Shown here: in pieces, positions 1 to 9,800 of the stretch
Layout of the letters: every line of letters begins with the position of its first letter
How positions within the stretch are numbered: the first letter of the stretch is position 1
Notes under the pieces: model-generated
The model's database searches: none
The model's input: the letters and a program-made list of their open reading frames with translations, nothing else
What the model was told of the DNA's origin: nothing
Assembly (NCBI GenBank): GCA_964549495.1
Contig: CAZJWJ010000030.1
Coordinates: 1 to 53,567, forward strand
Length of the DNA: 53,567 bases
Direction of reading: 5' to 3'
From: JACKBJ01 sp964549495
GTDB lineage: Bacteria; Chloroflexota; Anaerolineae; Epilineales; Epilineaceae
Made by a program: the position numbers and the translations under genes

Positions 1-1824
1 CAGGAAGCGCGCGGCGAGATGGAGAAGATGCAGCGCGAGTACTTCCTGCGCCAGCAGCTCAAGGCCATCCAGAAGGAGCTGGGCGAGGGCGAAGAGCGCA
101 CGGCCGAGCTGGAGGAGCTCGAGCAGCGCATCCGCGACAGCGGCATGCCCGAGGAGGCCATGGACGAGTCGCTGCGCGAGCTGAGCCGCCTGCGCAGCCT
201 GCCGGAGGCATCGGCCGAGTACGGGGTGATCCGAACCTACTTGGGCTGGATGGTCGACCTCCCATGGGCTCAGACCAGCGAGGACAACCTGGACATCGGA
301 CACGCCCGCGAGGTGCTGGACGAGGACCACTACGACCTGGACGACATCAAGGAACGCATCCTGGAGTTCCTGGCGGTGCAGAAGCTCCGCCGCGAGCGAG
401 GTGTCACGGAGCATCCGGCCGAGGTGGCCGGCGGCATCCTGGCCTTCATCGGCCCGCCGGGCGTGGGCAAGACCAGCCTCGGCAAGTCCATCGCCCGGGC
501 GCTCGGCCGAGAGTTCGTGCGTATGAGCCTGGGCGGCCTGCGCGACGAGGCCGAGATCCGCGGTCACCGGCGCACCTACATCGGCGCCATGCCGGGCCGC
601 ATCATCCAGGGCATCAAGCGCGCCGGCACCCGCAACCCGGTCTTCATGCTCGACGAGATCGACAAGGTGGGCGCCAGCTTCCGGGGCGATCCGGAGAGCG
701 CGCTCCTGGAGGTGCTCGACCCGCAGCAGAACGGCGAGTTCCGCGACCTCTACCTCGACGTGCCCTTCGACCTCTCCGACGTGCTCTTCATCACCACCGG
801 CAACGTCCTGGGCCAGATCTCGGGTCCCTTGCGGGACCGTATGGAGATCATCGAGCTCTCGGGCTACACCGAGACCGACAAGCTGCACATCGCCCGCGGC
901 TACCTCTTGCCGCGGCAGTTGCGCGAGAACGGCCTGCAGGAAGACGAGCTCGAATTGACCGACGAGGCCATCCGCAAGATCGTCCGCCGCTATACCCGCG
1001 AGGCCGGTGTGCGAAATCTGGAACGCGAGATCGGCAAGGTCTGCCGCAAGGTGGCGGTCAAGGTGGCCGAGGGCGTCGCGGACGGGAAGGACACCGAAGC
1101 CCAGACGATCGAGGTAGACCAGCTGCGCGATTACCTGGGCAGCGAGCGCTACTTCTCGGAGGTGGCCGAACGCACCGCCATCCCGGGCGTCGCCACCGGG
1201 CTGGCCTACACGCCCTTCGGCGGCGACGTGCTCTTCGTGGAGGCCTCCAGCGCGCCGGGTAGCAAGGGCTTTACCGTCACGGGCCAGCTGGGCGACGTGA
1301 TGCGCGAGAGCGCCCAGGCGGCGCTGGCCTACGTTCGGGCCCAGAGTCGGGCCCTGGGTCTGGAGGAAGACTTCTTCGCCAAGCACGATCTGCACTTGCA
1401 TGTGCCGGCCGGCGCCACCCCCAAGGACGGGCCCTCGGCGGGCGTGACGATGGCCACCGCCCTGGCCTCGCTGCTCTGTGGCCGGCCGCTGCGCTCGGAC
1501 GTGGGCATGACCGGCGAGATCACGCTGCGCGGCAAGGTCCTGCCGGTGGGCGGCATCAAGGAGAAGGTGCTGGCGGCGCACCGGGCCGGCCTCAAGACGG
1601 TCATCCTGCCGCGCCGCAACGAAGCCGATCTGGACGACGTGCCCGATGAGGTCCGCGAGGCCATCGACTTCGTGCTGGTCGACGAGGTCGACGCGGTCTG
1701 GGCGGCGGCCTTCGAGTCGCCGGCGGTCGTCGAGGCCGCCGAGGTCGAGGCCGAGGTGGCGCCCGAGGTCGACTCACGCGTCGAACCTGAGCCCGTGCCC
1801 GATCTGGACGGTGCCGAGGCATGA
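1..1824 (+). CDS. lon: ATP-dependent Lon protease, 5'-truncated by the window edge
   Basis: Lon is a cytosolic AAA+ serine protease that unfolds and degrades damaged or regulatory proteins. The reading frame is open from base 1 (the first visible residues are QEARGE before the first internal Met), so the N-terminal substrate-binding domain lies outside the window. Visible are the coiled-coil linker (MQREYFLRQQLKAIQKELG), Walker A GPPGVGKT (about 451-474), Walker B VFMLDEID, and the proteolytic domain with the Ser-Lys dyad: Ser in KDGPSAG (about 1435) and Lys in GGIKEKV. The C-terminus carries an extra acidic Ala/Val/Glu-rich tail of about 35 residues beyond the usual Lon end. The MscS gene starts 7 nt after the stop, so the two are probably co-transcribed. 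Family assignment is certain. Confidence 0.97.
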   Translation, partial: QEARGEMEKMQREYFLRQQLKAIQKELGEGEERTAELEELEQRIRDSGMPEEAMDESLRELSRLRSLPEASAEYGVIRTYLGWMVDLPWAQTSEDNLDIGHAREVLDEDHYDLDDIKERILEFLAVQKLRRERGVTEHPAEVAGGILAFIGPPGVGKTSLGKSIARALGREFVRMSLGGLRDEAEIRGHRRTYIGAMPGRIIQGIKRAGTRNPVFMLDEIDKVGASFRGDPESALLEVLDPQQNGEFRDLYLDVPFDLSDVLFITTGNVLGQISGPLRDRMEIIELSGYTETDKLHIARGYLLPRQLRENGLQEDELELTDEAIRKIVRRYTREAGVRNLEREIGKVCRKVAVKVAEGVADGKDTEAQTIEVDQLRDYLGSERYFSEVAERTAIPGVATGLAYTPFGGDVLFVEASSAPGSKGFTVTGQLGDVMRESAQAALAYVRAQSRALGLEEDFFAKHDLHLHVPAGATPKDGPSAGVTMATALASLLCGRPLRSDVGMTGEITLRGKVLPVGGIKEKVLAAHRAGLKTVILPRRNEADLDDVPDEVREAIDFVLVDEVDAVWAAAFESPAVVEAAEVEAEVAPEVDSRVEPEPVPDLDGAEA

Positions 1825-1831
1825 ACCCGCG

Positions 1832-2761
1832 GTGACCGGCGATCTGACCGGCGCGATCGAGACGCTGCTGACCGCGTCCAACCTGGCCAGTGCCTTGCGC
1901 GCCGTGGTCGGGCTGGTCGTCCTGACGCTGATCGTGCGTTTGGTCAACCGGCGCCTGGCCGGACGCATCGGCGACCGCCAGGATCGCTACCTCTTCCGCA
2001 AGCTCGTCACCCGCGGCGGCTTCGTGTTGGGCATCTTGTGGCTGGCCACGGCCTTCAGCCAGAACCTGAGCCAGCTTGCCCTGGTGCTGGGTCTGGCCAG
2101 CGCCGGTATCGCCTTTGCGCTGCAGGAGCTCATCGCCAGCGCAGCCGGCTGGATCGTCGTGGCCTTGGGCAGCTACTACCGCGTCGGCGATCGGGTCGAG
2201 CTCGGCGGCATCACGGGCGACGTCATCGACGTGGGCATCCTTCGCACCACCTTGCTGGAGACCGGCCGCTGGGTACAGGGTGATCTCTACACCGGCCGCA
2301 TTGTACGCGTGGCCAACAGCGCCGCCTTCAAGTCACCGGTCTTCAACTACACCAGCGACTTCCCCTTCCTCTGGGACGAGATCCTGATCCCGGTAGCCTA
2401 CGGCAGCGATATCGCGCTTGCCCGCCGGCTCATCGGTCAGGTGGCCGAGCAGGTTACCGGCGACTACGCCGAGCGCGTCCGCGCCTCCTGGCAGCGTATG
2501 ATCGAGCGCTACCCCATCGAGCCGGCCCGCCTCGAGCCCCTGATCACCGCCCGCGCCACCGACAACTGGGTCGAGATCACCCTGCGCTACGTGGTCGATG
2601 TCAAGGCCCGCCGCAGCACCGCCGACCGGCTCTTCGCGGACATCCTCGAGGCGGTCGACGGGAGTGATGGCCAGATCCGCCTGGCCAGCGCGACCTTCGA
2701 GCTGGTCGGTGCACCCGAACTGCGGCTCGACCTAGGCGGGCGCGGCGGCGAAGCGACCTGA
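1832..2761 (+). CDS. MscS-family mechanosensitive ion channel
   Basis: Small-conductance mechanosensitive channel of the inner membrane, about 309 aa. Residues about 15-40 and 60-85 form hydrophobic helices. The third, pore-lining helix is Gly/Ala-rich and runs into the family hallmark LQELIASAAGW. The beta domain follows with VGDRVELGGITGDVIDVG. The start is uncertain: GTG at 1832 lies 7 nt past the lon stop with GAGG upstream, while an in-frame GTG at 1811 would overlap lon by 14 nt. It runs toward the lipid-kinase gene on the other strand, with only 16 nt between the two stops. Family assignment is strong; ion selectivity cannot be read from the sequence. Confidence 0.88.
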   Translation: MTGDLTGAIETLLTASNLASALRAVVGLVVLTLIVRLVNRRLAGRIGDRQDRYLFRKLVTRGGFVLGILWLATAFSQNLSQLALVLGLASAGIAFALQELIASAAGWIVVALGSYYRVGDRVELGGITGDVIDVGILRTTLLETGRWVQGDLYTGRIVRVANSAAFKSPVFNYTSDFPFLWDEILIPVAYGSDIALARRLIGQVAEQVTGDYAERVRASWQRMIERYPIEPARLEPLITARATDNWVEITLRYVVDVKARRSTADRLFADILEAVDGSDGQIRLASATFELVGAPELRLDLGGRGGEAT

Positions 2762-2777
2762 GCCAAATCCTGAATCG

Positions 2778-3812
2778 TTAGCTCACCGCGCCCGATGGCT
2801 GCGTTGCGTTCGGTGAAGAGTTCGAGAACAGCGCTGCCGGTGCTGACGTGGGCATCATCAATCTCAAAGCTCTGGGCCGAACCTCGACGCGCAGAGGCGT
2901 GGTACCAAAGGGCTCGGCGTCCAGATGGACGGGGAGCGGCTTGCCCGCGTCGACATGCAGGCCCGTGACCTGTGCGTCGACGCGCTCGTGCGTTGCGCTC
3001 CGGCCCCGCAAGATGCCGATGAGGTGGCGCAAGGTGGTCAGCGCTCCGCGCGAGTGAAAGAGCGTCACGTCGAGCCGTCCGTCGTCGATGCGCGCATCGG
3101 TGGCGATCTCGAAGGCACCGCCGTACAGTCGGACGTTCGAGACGAGGCCCATCAGCAGCGATCCGGTGACGGGCCGACCGTCGAGACGAGTCACGCTGGG
3201 AACCGAGCGGGTGGTGACCAGGCGCTGCAGACCCACCAGGCCGAAGGCGGCCGGACCGATGGCACGCTTGAGCTCGCGCCCTTCGTTTTCCATCGCGCGG
3301 GTGACCTCGGCGTCCAGACCGACACCGGCCCAGAGCAGGAAGTAGCGCTCGTCACCCGTACCGTTGCGCGCCCAGCCCAGGTCGACCGGTCGTGGACGGC
3401 TCTCGAGTAGTGCTTGCGCGGCCTCCGGCAAGTCGACGCTGTGCAAGGGCGTCGGCCGGCCGACGAGGCCCAACTGGCCGGCCAGCACGTTGCCGGTACC
3501 GGCTGGCAGCAGGCCCAGCGCGGTCTTGCTGCCGACCACACCCTGGACGACCTCGTGCACGGTGCCATCGCCGCCGGCCGCGACGACCAGGTCATCACCG
3601 CGCCGGACAGCCTGCCCCGCAAGCTCGCTGGCATGACCAGCCGCCTGCGTCGCCTCGCGCCGCACGCGCCAGCCGGCATCCTCCAACACACCGACGGCCG
3701 CAACGAGCGCTTCTCGGCGGCGCCCGCCACCGGCGGTCGGGTTGTAGATCAAGGTTGCGCAGGTACTCGACTGCAAGGGTCTAACGTCGTCGATCGTTGG
3801 GTCCCGGCTCAC
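2778..3812 (-). CDS. diacylglycerol kinase family lipid kinase (YegS/DgkB type)
   Basis: About 344 aa, predicted to phosphorylate diacylglycerol or a related lipid using ATP. The catalytic domain shows NPTAGGGRR near the N-terminus, the nucleotide-binding motif GGDGTVHEV, and GLLPAGTGNVLA. The C-terminal beta-sandwich part contains GVGLDAEVTRAME and DDGRLDVTLF, all typical of the DAGK_cat/YegS family. The GTG start at 3812 overlaps the TGA of the upstream membrane-protein gene in a GTGA tetranucleotide, so the two are translationally coupled. A TTG at 3776 is a weaker alternative. The coupling to a small integral membrane protein fits a membrane-lipid substrate, but the exact substrate (diacylglycerol, sphingoid base or other) is not determinable. 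Confidence 0.85.
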   Translation of the reverse strand: MSRDPTIDDVRPLQSSTCATLIYNPTAGGGRRREALVAAVGVLEDAGWRVRREATQAAGHASELAGQAVRRGDDLVVAAGGDGTVHEVVQGVVGSKTALGLLPAGTGNVLAGQLGLVGRPTPLHSVDLPEAAQALLESRPRPVDLGWARNGTGDERYFLLWAGVGLDAEVTRAMENEGRELKRAIGPAAFGLVGLQRLVTTRSVPSVTRLDGRPVTGSLLMGLVSNVRLYGGAFEIATDARIDDGRLDVTLFHSRGALTTLRHLIGILRGRSATHERVDAQVTGLHVDAGKPLPVHLDAEPFGTTPLRVEVRPRALRLMMPTSAPAALFSNSSPNATQPSGAVS

Positions 3813-4471
3813 ATCGCGTTCGAGCTGGGTGCTCCCTTGGGAAGTCGATTGTAGAAGGCGATTGGCGCGACGGCTGTGACCGGCAGTGCGATGAGCAGCC
3901 CGACACCCAAGGCCAATGCTCCCGCGATCACGATGAGGAAGGAGACCAGTCCCAGGATCAGAAGCTGGAGCTTGTAGCCTCGCATGATCTCCCAGCTGGC
4001 TTGAAGGGCTTCCACGGCTCCAAGGCCGCGGTCGACGATCAGGAGTTGGGTTTGGCTCAGACCCAAGCCGAGAATGATGCCCGGAATGATCAGGAGAATG
4101 AATCCGATCCCGACCAAGATCGCCTGACCGATCGTCGCCAATACGAGCGGAATGGCTCGTTCCACCGCTGATAGGATGGCATCGAGACCACTTCGACCTC
4201 CGTTCGTCCGCAACATCGCCAAGACGGCCATGCTGATGCCCGTGCCGACCACGATCTGGACCACGAAGCTCAGGATCTGCAGAAGAAGGTAGAGTGGACC
4301 GGGGCCCTCCGAGCCGTTCATCATGCTTCCAGGCAAGCTGACGATCGTAGCGAGAAGGATGTAGACCACAGCGAGGCCGTAGAGCATGGCCCAGTTCTGC
4401 TTGAAGGTCTCCCATCCGTCCCGCAAGGATGCTTCGACGATACTAGACGAGGCTTGGCCTTGAACGCTCAT
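3809..4471 (-). CDS. polytopic membrane protein of unknown function
   Basis: About 220 aa. A short cytosolic stretch ending in LRDGWETFKQNWAML precedes five or six hydrophobic segments, including a Gly/Ile-rich ILLIIPGIILGLGLS segment. The repeated pattern of an amphipathic 'ASWEIMRGYKLQLL' helix followed by a membrane segment resembles DUF975 or glycerophosphodiester-phosphodiesterase-type membrane domains, but I cannot assign a family firmly. ATG at 4471 was chosen because AAGGAG lies 8 nt upstream; earlier in-frame codons give a non-hydrophobic leader with no ribosome site. The stop overlaps the lipid-kinase start (GTGA). Transcription probably comes through from lysS, 117 nt upstream. Confidence 0.7.
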   Translation of the reverse strand: MSVQGQASSSIVEASLRDGWETFKQNWAMLYGLAVVYILLATIVSLPGSMMNGSEGPGPLYLLLQILSFVVQIVVGTGISMAVLAMLRTNGGRSGLDAILSAVERAIPLVLATIGQAILVGIGFILLIIPGIILGLGLSQTQLLIVDRGLGAVEALQASWEIMRGYKLQLLILGLVSFLIVIAGALALGVGLLIALPVTAVAPIAFYNRLPKGAPSSNAM

Positions 4472-4588
4472 CCCAGGACTCCTTGAACCGGCGCATTGCG
4501 CCGCGAGCACGATTCGGCGGAGTGTATCGACGCACGTCGACCGTGTCAACGGGACGACCGGCGTCGATCCCGCTGTCCACATCGGCAC

Positions 4589-6124
4589 TCAATCGCGCCG
4601 GCGCAGCTGAGGGAAGAGCACCACGTCGCGGATGTTGCGGCTGCCGGTCAGGATCATCACCAGGCGGTCGACACCGATGCCCAGGCCGCCGGCCGGCGGC
4701 ATGCCGTGCTCCATGGCGGTCAGGAAATCCTCGTCGACCGGATGGGCCTCGGCGTCGCCGGCCTCGCGGTGGCGGGCCATCTCCTCGAAGCGCTCGCGCT
4801 GGTCGATGGGGTCGTTGAGCTCGGTGAAGCAGTTGCCGAGCTCGAAGCCGGCCACCAGGGGCTCGAAGCGCTCGACATAACGCGGATCGTCGGCCTTGCG
4901 CTTGGCCAGCGGGCTGAGGGCCACCGGGTAGTCCATCAGGAAGATGGGCTCCCAGACATCCGGCTCGACCCGCTCGCCGATCAACTCGTCGACCGTCTTG
5001 GCCCAGGTGGGCTGGGGATCGACCTCGATCTTGGCGGCCTTGATGGCCTCGCGCAGCCCATCCAGGTCGTCCCAGCTGTCCTCGATGTCGATGCCGGTGG
5101 CCTCGCGGATGGCCTCGCGCACCGTCAGGCGCCGCCAGGGCGCCGACAGGTCCAGCGGGCGGCCGTCGAGCTCGACCACGGTCGAGCCGTTGACCTCCTG
5201 GCAGATGCCGGCGATCATGGACTCGGTCAGGTCCATCATCTGCTCGTAGTCGGCAAAGGCCCAGTAGCATTCCATCATCGTGAACTCGGGCAGATGGGTG
5301 CGATCGACGCCCTCGTTGCGGAAGTCCTTGGCGATCTCGTAGACCCGCTCGTAGCCGCCGACCAAGAGGCGCTTGAGGTAGAGCTCGTCGGCGATGCGCA
5401 GGTACATGGTCTGCTCGAGCGCCCGGTAGTCGGTGGTGAAGGGCTCGGCCGCGCCGCCGCCGTAGAGCGGCTGGAGGATGGGCGTCTCGACCTCCAAGAA
5501 GCCCCGCTCGTCCAGGAAGCGCCGCATGGCCGAGACGATGCGGCTGCGATCCACGAAGCGCTGGCGCGATTCGGCGCTCTGCAAGAGGTCCAGGTAGCGC
5601 TGGCGGAAGCGTGTCTCCACGTCGCGCAGGGCCTCGCCCTCGTACTTCTGCGGCAAGGGCAGGATGCTCTTGGCCAGCATCTCGATGGACTCGACAGCCA
5701 GCGACACCTCGCCTGTGCGGGTGCGAAAGACCGTGCCGCGCGCGCCGACCCAGTCGCCGGCGTCGTAATGCTCCTTGAAGGCCTCGAAGGTCTCCTCGCC
5801 CAAGAGGTTGCGGCGCAGGTGGAGCTGGATCTCGCCCGAGCCGTCGCGCAGGTGGACGAAGGAGGAGCCGCCGAAGTGGCGCATGCCGCCGACCAGCCGG
5901 CCGGCCAGCGCCACGTCTGCCGGGCCCTCCTCGGCCCCCTCGGCCTCTAGGGCCAGAAAGGCCCGGGCGGCCTCGTCGGCCGTGTGGCTGCGCTCGGCGC
6001 GGGTGGGGTAGGGCTCGTGGCCGGCCTCGCGCAGCGCGCTGAGCTTGGCCTTGCGAGCCGCGATCAGGCCCTCGAGGCCGCCCAGCTCGTCCGGATCCGG
6101 CGCCTTCGCCTGCGCATCGCTCAT
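4589..6124 (-). CDS. lysS: lysyl-tRNA synthetase, class II
   Basis: Charges tRNA-Lys with lysine in the cytosol. At 511 aa it is full length for bacterial LysRS. The N-terminal OB-fold anticodon-binding domain includes HLRDGSGEIQLHLRRN. The class II catalytic core shows motif 2 (FRNEGVDRTHLPEFTMMECYW) split across about residues 255-275 and motif 3 GLGIGVDRLVMILTG close to the C-terminus. It lies 53 nt downstream of greA on the same strand, a pairing seen in several bacterial groups, so a greA-lysS transcript is likely. The long reading frame on the opposite strand here is a codon-bias shadow. Confidence 0.97.
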   Translation of the reverse strand: MSDAQAKAPDPDELGGLEGLIAARKAKLSALREAGHEPYPTRAERSHTADEAARAFLALEAEGAEEGPADVALAGRLVGGMRHFGGSSFVHLRDGSGEIQLHLRRNLLGEETFEAFKEHYDAGDWVGARGTVFRTRTGEVSLAVESIEMLAKSILPLPQKYEGEALRDVETRFRQRYLDLLQSAESRQRFVDRSRIVSAMRRFLDERGFLEVETPILQPLYGGGAAEPFTTDYRALEQTMYLRIADELYLKRLLVGGYERVYEIAKDFRNEGVDRTHLPEFTMMECYWAFADYEQMMDLTESMIAGICQEVNGSTVVELDGRPLDLSAPWRRLTVREAIREATGIDIEDSWDDLDGLREAIKAAKIEVDPQPTWAKTVDELIGERVEPDVWEPIFLMDYPVALSPLAKRKADDPRYVERFEPLVAGFELGNCFTELNDPIDQRERFEEMARHREAGDAEAHPVDEDFLTAMEHGMPPAGGLGIGVDRLVMILTGSRNIRDVVLFPQLRRRD

Positions 6125-6177
6125 CGGGGCTACCTGCCTATGGGATTGGGCGGCCGCCGAGCCGGCGACCGGCCGGG

Positions 6178-6651
6178 CTACTCGACCGAGACGATCTTGA
6201 AGTCCATCTGGATGCCGTTGGGCGCCTTGTACTGCACGCGGTCGCCGGCGCGCTTGCCCATCAGGGCCGCGCCCAGCGGCGACACGTTGGAGATCTTGCC
6301 CTTGATCGGATCGGCCTCGGCCGAGCCGACGATGCTGTAGACCTCCTTCGGCTCGCCCTTCTCCTCGATGGTCACCTTGGAGCCCAAGACCACCACCTCG
6401 GAACCCTCCTCGCGGGCGATGATCTCGGCGCGGCGCAGAAGGTCCTCGAGCTCTTGGATGCGGCCCTCGATGAAGCCCTGCTGCTCCTTGGCCTCGTCGT
6501 AGGCCGCGTTCTCGCGCAAGTCTCCATCTTCCTTGGCGTCCTTGATCATCGCCGCCACCTCGGGGCGGCGGACGTTGACCAAATGTTCCAACTCCGACTC
6601 CAACTTGGCGTGACCCTCGGGGGTCAACAGGACCGCGCTCTTGCTGTTCAT
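6178..6651 (-). CDS. greA: transcription elongation factor GreA
   Basis: GreA binds the RNA polymerase secondary channel and stimulates cleavage of backtracked transcripts. The product is 157 aa, the usual size. The N-terminal coiled coil carries the acidic tip signature DGDLRENAAYDEAKE. The C-terminal FKBP-like domain ends with GDRVQYKAPNG and a short beta strand. ATG at 6651 was chosen because GAGGA lies 6 nt upstream and the protein begins like known GreA (MNSKSAVLLTPEG); the upstream in-frame extension lacks family similarity. A candidate promoter lies about 110 nt upstream. Confidence 0.96.
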   Translation of the reverse strand: MNSKSAVLLTPEGHAKLESELEHLVNVRRPEVAAMIKDAKEDGDLRENAAYDEAKEQQGFIEGRIQELEDLLRRAEIIAREEGSEVVVLGSKVTIEEKGEPKEVYSIVGSAEADPIKGKISNVSPLGAALMGKRAGDRVQYKAPNGIQMDFKIVSVE

Positions 6652-6760
6652 GGCATCCTCGCTAGCGGGTAAAGGCGTGGGCTCGGTGTACAAAAAAGGA
6701 AGCTCGGCGGGCATGTTTCGCGCGCCGGGCTCACGGGCAAAGCCACTGTCTGAAGCAGAT

Positions 6761-6788
6761 ATGATAGCGTGAGGGCGCATCATGCCAA
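6761..6788 (-). promoter_or_regulatory. candidate sigma70-type promoter for greA-lysS
   Basis: On the minus strand TTGGCA (6783-6788) is separated by 16 nt from TATCAT (6761-6766). It lies between the stop of the upstream subtilase gene (6868) and greA, giving a leader of about 110 nt. The spacing is slightly short; this is a consensus match only. Confidence 0.4.
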
Positions 6789-6867
6789 ATCCGGTCAAAA
6801 TTCAGGCCGGTGTCTCGCGGGCCCGGCGCAGAGCCGGCTTCAAGAAGCAGGCTCTCAGGGCGAGCCC

Positions 6868-9800
6868 TCAGGGGCGCGCCGGGTCCAGCAGACCGTCCCG
6901 CAACAGCAGCGGCAAGTGGAGGGTCGGCGCGCCGGTGGACAGCTCGAGCACCTCGAGGCTGGCCTCCGGCTTGTCGGTGGCCGCGTGGATCAAGAGGGCC
7001 GCAGGGAGCGCGTCCTCGGTCATCGGGCAGGCGCGCAGGCGCAACTGGAGCCGGCCACCGGAAGGCGCCAGGTCGGCCAGCTCGCCCGCCGAGCCGTCGA
7101 TGGGCAGATCGCAGTCCGGGCAGTCGACTTGCAGGCAGTCCCAGGCCGCCTGCCGGAAGCGGTAGCGACCGCCCCGGCTCAGATCGTTCGGCGCGTGGTC
7201 GAAGCCGGGGAAGTCCTCGGTGATCGGGTGGTCGCCCAGCGCGTCGGCTGCCTCGATGGCGAAGTCGAAGGCCGCGTCCCCCGCCTCCAGGTCGACCCCG
7301 ATGCCGTAGACGGGGTGGTTGGCGAAGAAGCGCAGGACGCTCACCTGCTCGTCGAGATCGTAGGGCATGTCGCTGACGAAGAAGCGGATGGCCCCGCTGG
7401 ACGGATTCCGGGGCAGGCCGGCCCAGTCCGGCTCCAGCGAGCTCGGGTCGACCGGCGTGACGAAGCTGCCGAAGCGCGGGCCCTCGAAGGTCTCGACCTG
7501 CCCCACCCGGTCCCAGACCCCGTCTCGGTCGATGTCGAAGAACGCCCGGAAGCGCGCGTCCAGCGGCGTCCGGCGCTCGCCGGCGGTCTGGACGATCATC
7601 TCGACGACCTGCAGGCGCAGCTGCGGGTACTCCGGATCGCGGGCCGACTCCGGCAGTCGAAAATGCCGCAAGCCCACCCGCCGGATGTCCAGCGCGGCCG
7701 GCACCTCCGCCTCGGCCTCGTCGGCGGCTGCCTGCAGATAGGCTGCCGCGCCTCCGGCCTCGACGCAGTCGTTGCGCAGCGCCAGGCTGGCCTCCGCGCC
7801 CGGCGGCAAGTCGACGTGATCGGCCTCGGCCTCCATGCAGCTGTGGCGATGCGGCAAGCTGTAGAAGGGCATGCGCGCCGATTGACCCTCGGCCAGCGGC
7901 TGGCCCTCATCATCCACTTCCTCGACCTCGACGTAGCCATCGGTCTCGAAGCGCCCGAAGTCCGGGTTGGAAAGGAGCCGCGAGCGGCCCAAGCCGGTCA
8001 AGGTCCAGGGCCGCATGCCGTTGGCGTCCACGCTAAGGCTGGCCGTGATGGTCGCCCGCCCGCCGGCCGGCAGGCGCAGGCGATCCGGCTCGAAGTCCAG
8101 GAAGACCCCGGCCTCCCGATCCTCCTCGAAGAGGAAGCGCGCCCCGATGGCCAAATCGCGCGCTTGGGCGCCCAGGTTGCGCAGCTCCAACTGCCGCGAC
8201 TCCCGGAGCGCGCCCGAGTCGAGGTGCAGCGTGCCGAAGCCCAGCTCGGCGATCCCATCTTGGCTGCGCAGCAGGATCTCCGCGGCGGCTGCCCGATCCA
8301 CTTGCAGCAGGCCGGCACCCTGGCGCGCGACCGGGACGATCGGGCCTTGCTGGGGCTTCCCATTGTGGATGACCGGCAGCGCTTGGCTGCTCAGCAAGGC
8401 GGCCAGGTCCAGGGCGGAGAGCGTCAATTCGTCGCGGCGGGCGCGCTGGCGCAGCAGGGCGCTAGCTCCGGCCACGGCCGGAGCGGCCTGCGAGGTGCCG
8501 CTGACGCTCCGCCGGCCATCGCCCGTGCCGGCGCCGGCGGCCAAGACCGCCGATCCGGGCGCGACGACCTGGGGCCCCGGCTTGTCGCCCCTGCGCGCCG
8601 GACCGCGGCTGGATCCCTCGTAGACGCGGTCAGCGATGTCGGGCAGCAGGGCCAGGCCCAAGGTAGCGGTGACCGGATCGGGGCCCAAGGCGGCGATCCG
8701 CAGATCGAGGCCCGGATCCCGGGCGATCATCACGGCCGGAATGTCGAAACAGCGCCGGCCGGTCGTGCCGCAGATCCCCTCCATGGCCCGCACCGGTGCC
8801 TCGTTGGTGTAGACCACCACGCCGATGGCCCCCAGCTGCTGGGCATTGTCCAGCTTGTCGACGAAGAGGCAGTCCCCGCGTTCGATCAGTGCGATCCGGC
8901 CCTCCACCGGCTGCACCGGCGGGCTGGGCTGGCCCTCGCGATCGTCGCAAGCCTCGCCGTACCAGGCCAGCCGGCCCTCGATCGGGCCGATGTCGGCCAG
9001 GCGCGGCGTCAGCTGATCCTCGGCTTCGACAGCCGCCTCCTCGATGCTCCGCGGACCCCAGGTTGCCCGAAACTGAGGCTGCTTCTCGCCCGGCGCGTGG
9101 CTGGCCCCGACGGCCAGCACCTGCGAGCCGACGGCCGGCGCGCCGAGCACGAAGGGCCGATCGCCGTCGTTGCCGGCGCTGGCCACGACGGTCACCCCGG
9201 CCTCGGCCAGGCGCTCGAGGGCCGGCTCGTAGGCGGCCAGGCCGGCGCCCCAGCTGGCGCCCAGGCTGAGGCTGGCGACATCGATGCCGCGACGTTGGCC
9301 ATCTTCGGTCTCGGCCGGCAGGCCGGCCACCTCCAGGCCCAGGTTGTGTGCCAGGATCCACTCCAGCCCGTCCAGCAGCAGGGCCGTTTGGCCGACCGTG
9401 TAGCTCGGATCGCTGCTGCGCGGCGCGCCGAAGATCTTGATGGCCACCAGCTGGGCGGCCGGCGCGATGCCCGGCGCGATGCCGGCGCCTTGGGTCGACA
9501 GCAGGCCGTCGCCGGCCGCGATCGAGGCCGTATGCGTGCCATGCCCCTGACCCGGCATGCCCTCCGGATGGACCTCGTCCAGCGGATCGTCATCGGGCTG
9601 CGGCTGGCGGGTGCAGGCCAGGGCCGGCGGCGGGAAGCGCGGGCAGTCGGCCGCGTAGCGCGAGCCGGCCAGGTCCACCCCGCCGACCACCTTGGCGGTG
9701 GGGAAGCTGCCGGCCTCCACGTGCCGTGGATCGTTGTCCAGGTAGGCCTCGATGCTGCCCGGTCCGCCCAGCGCGGCGTGCGTGTAGTCGACGCCGGTGT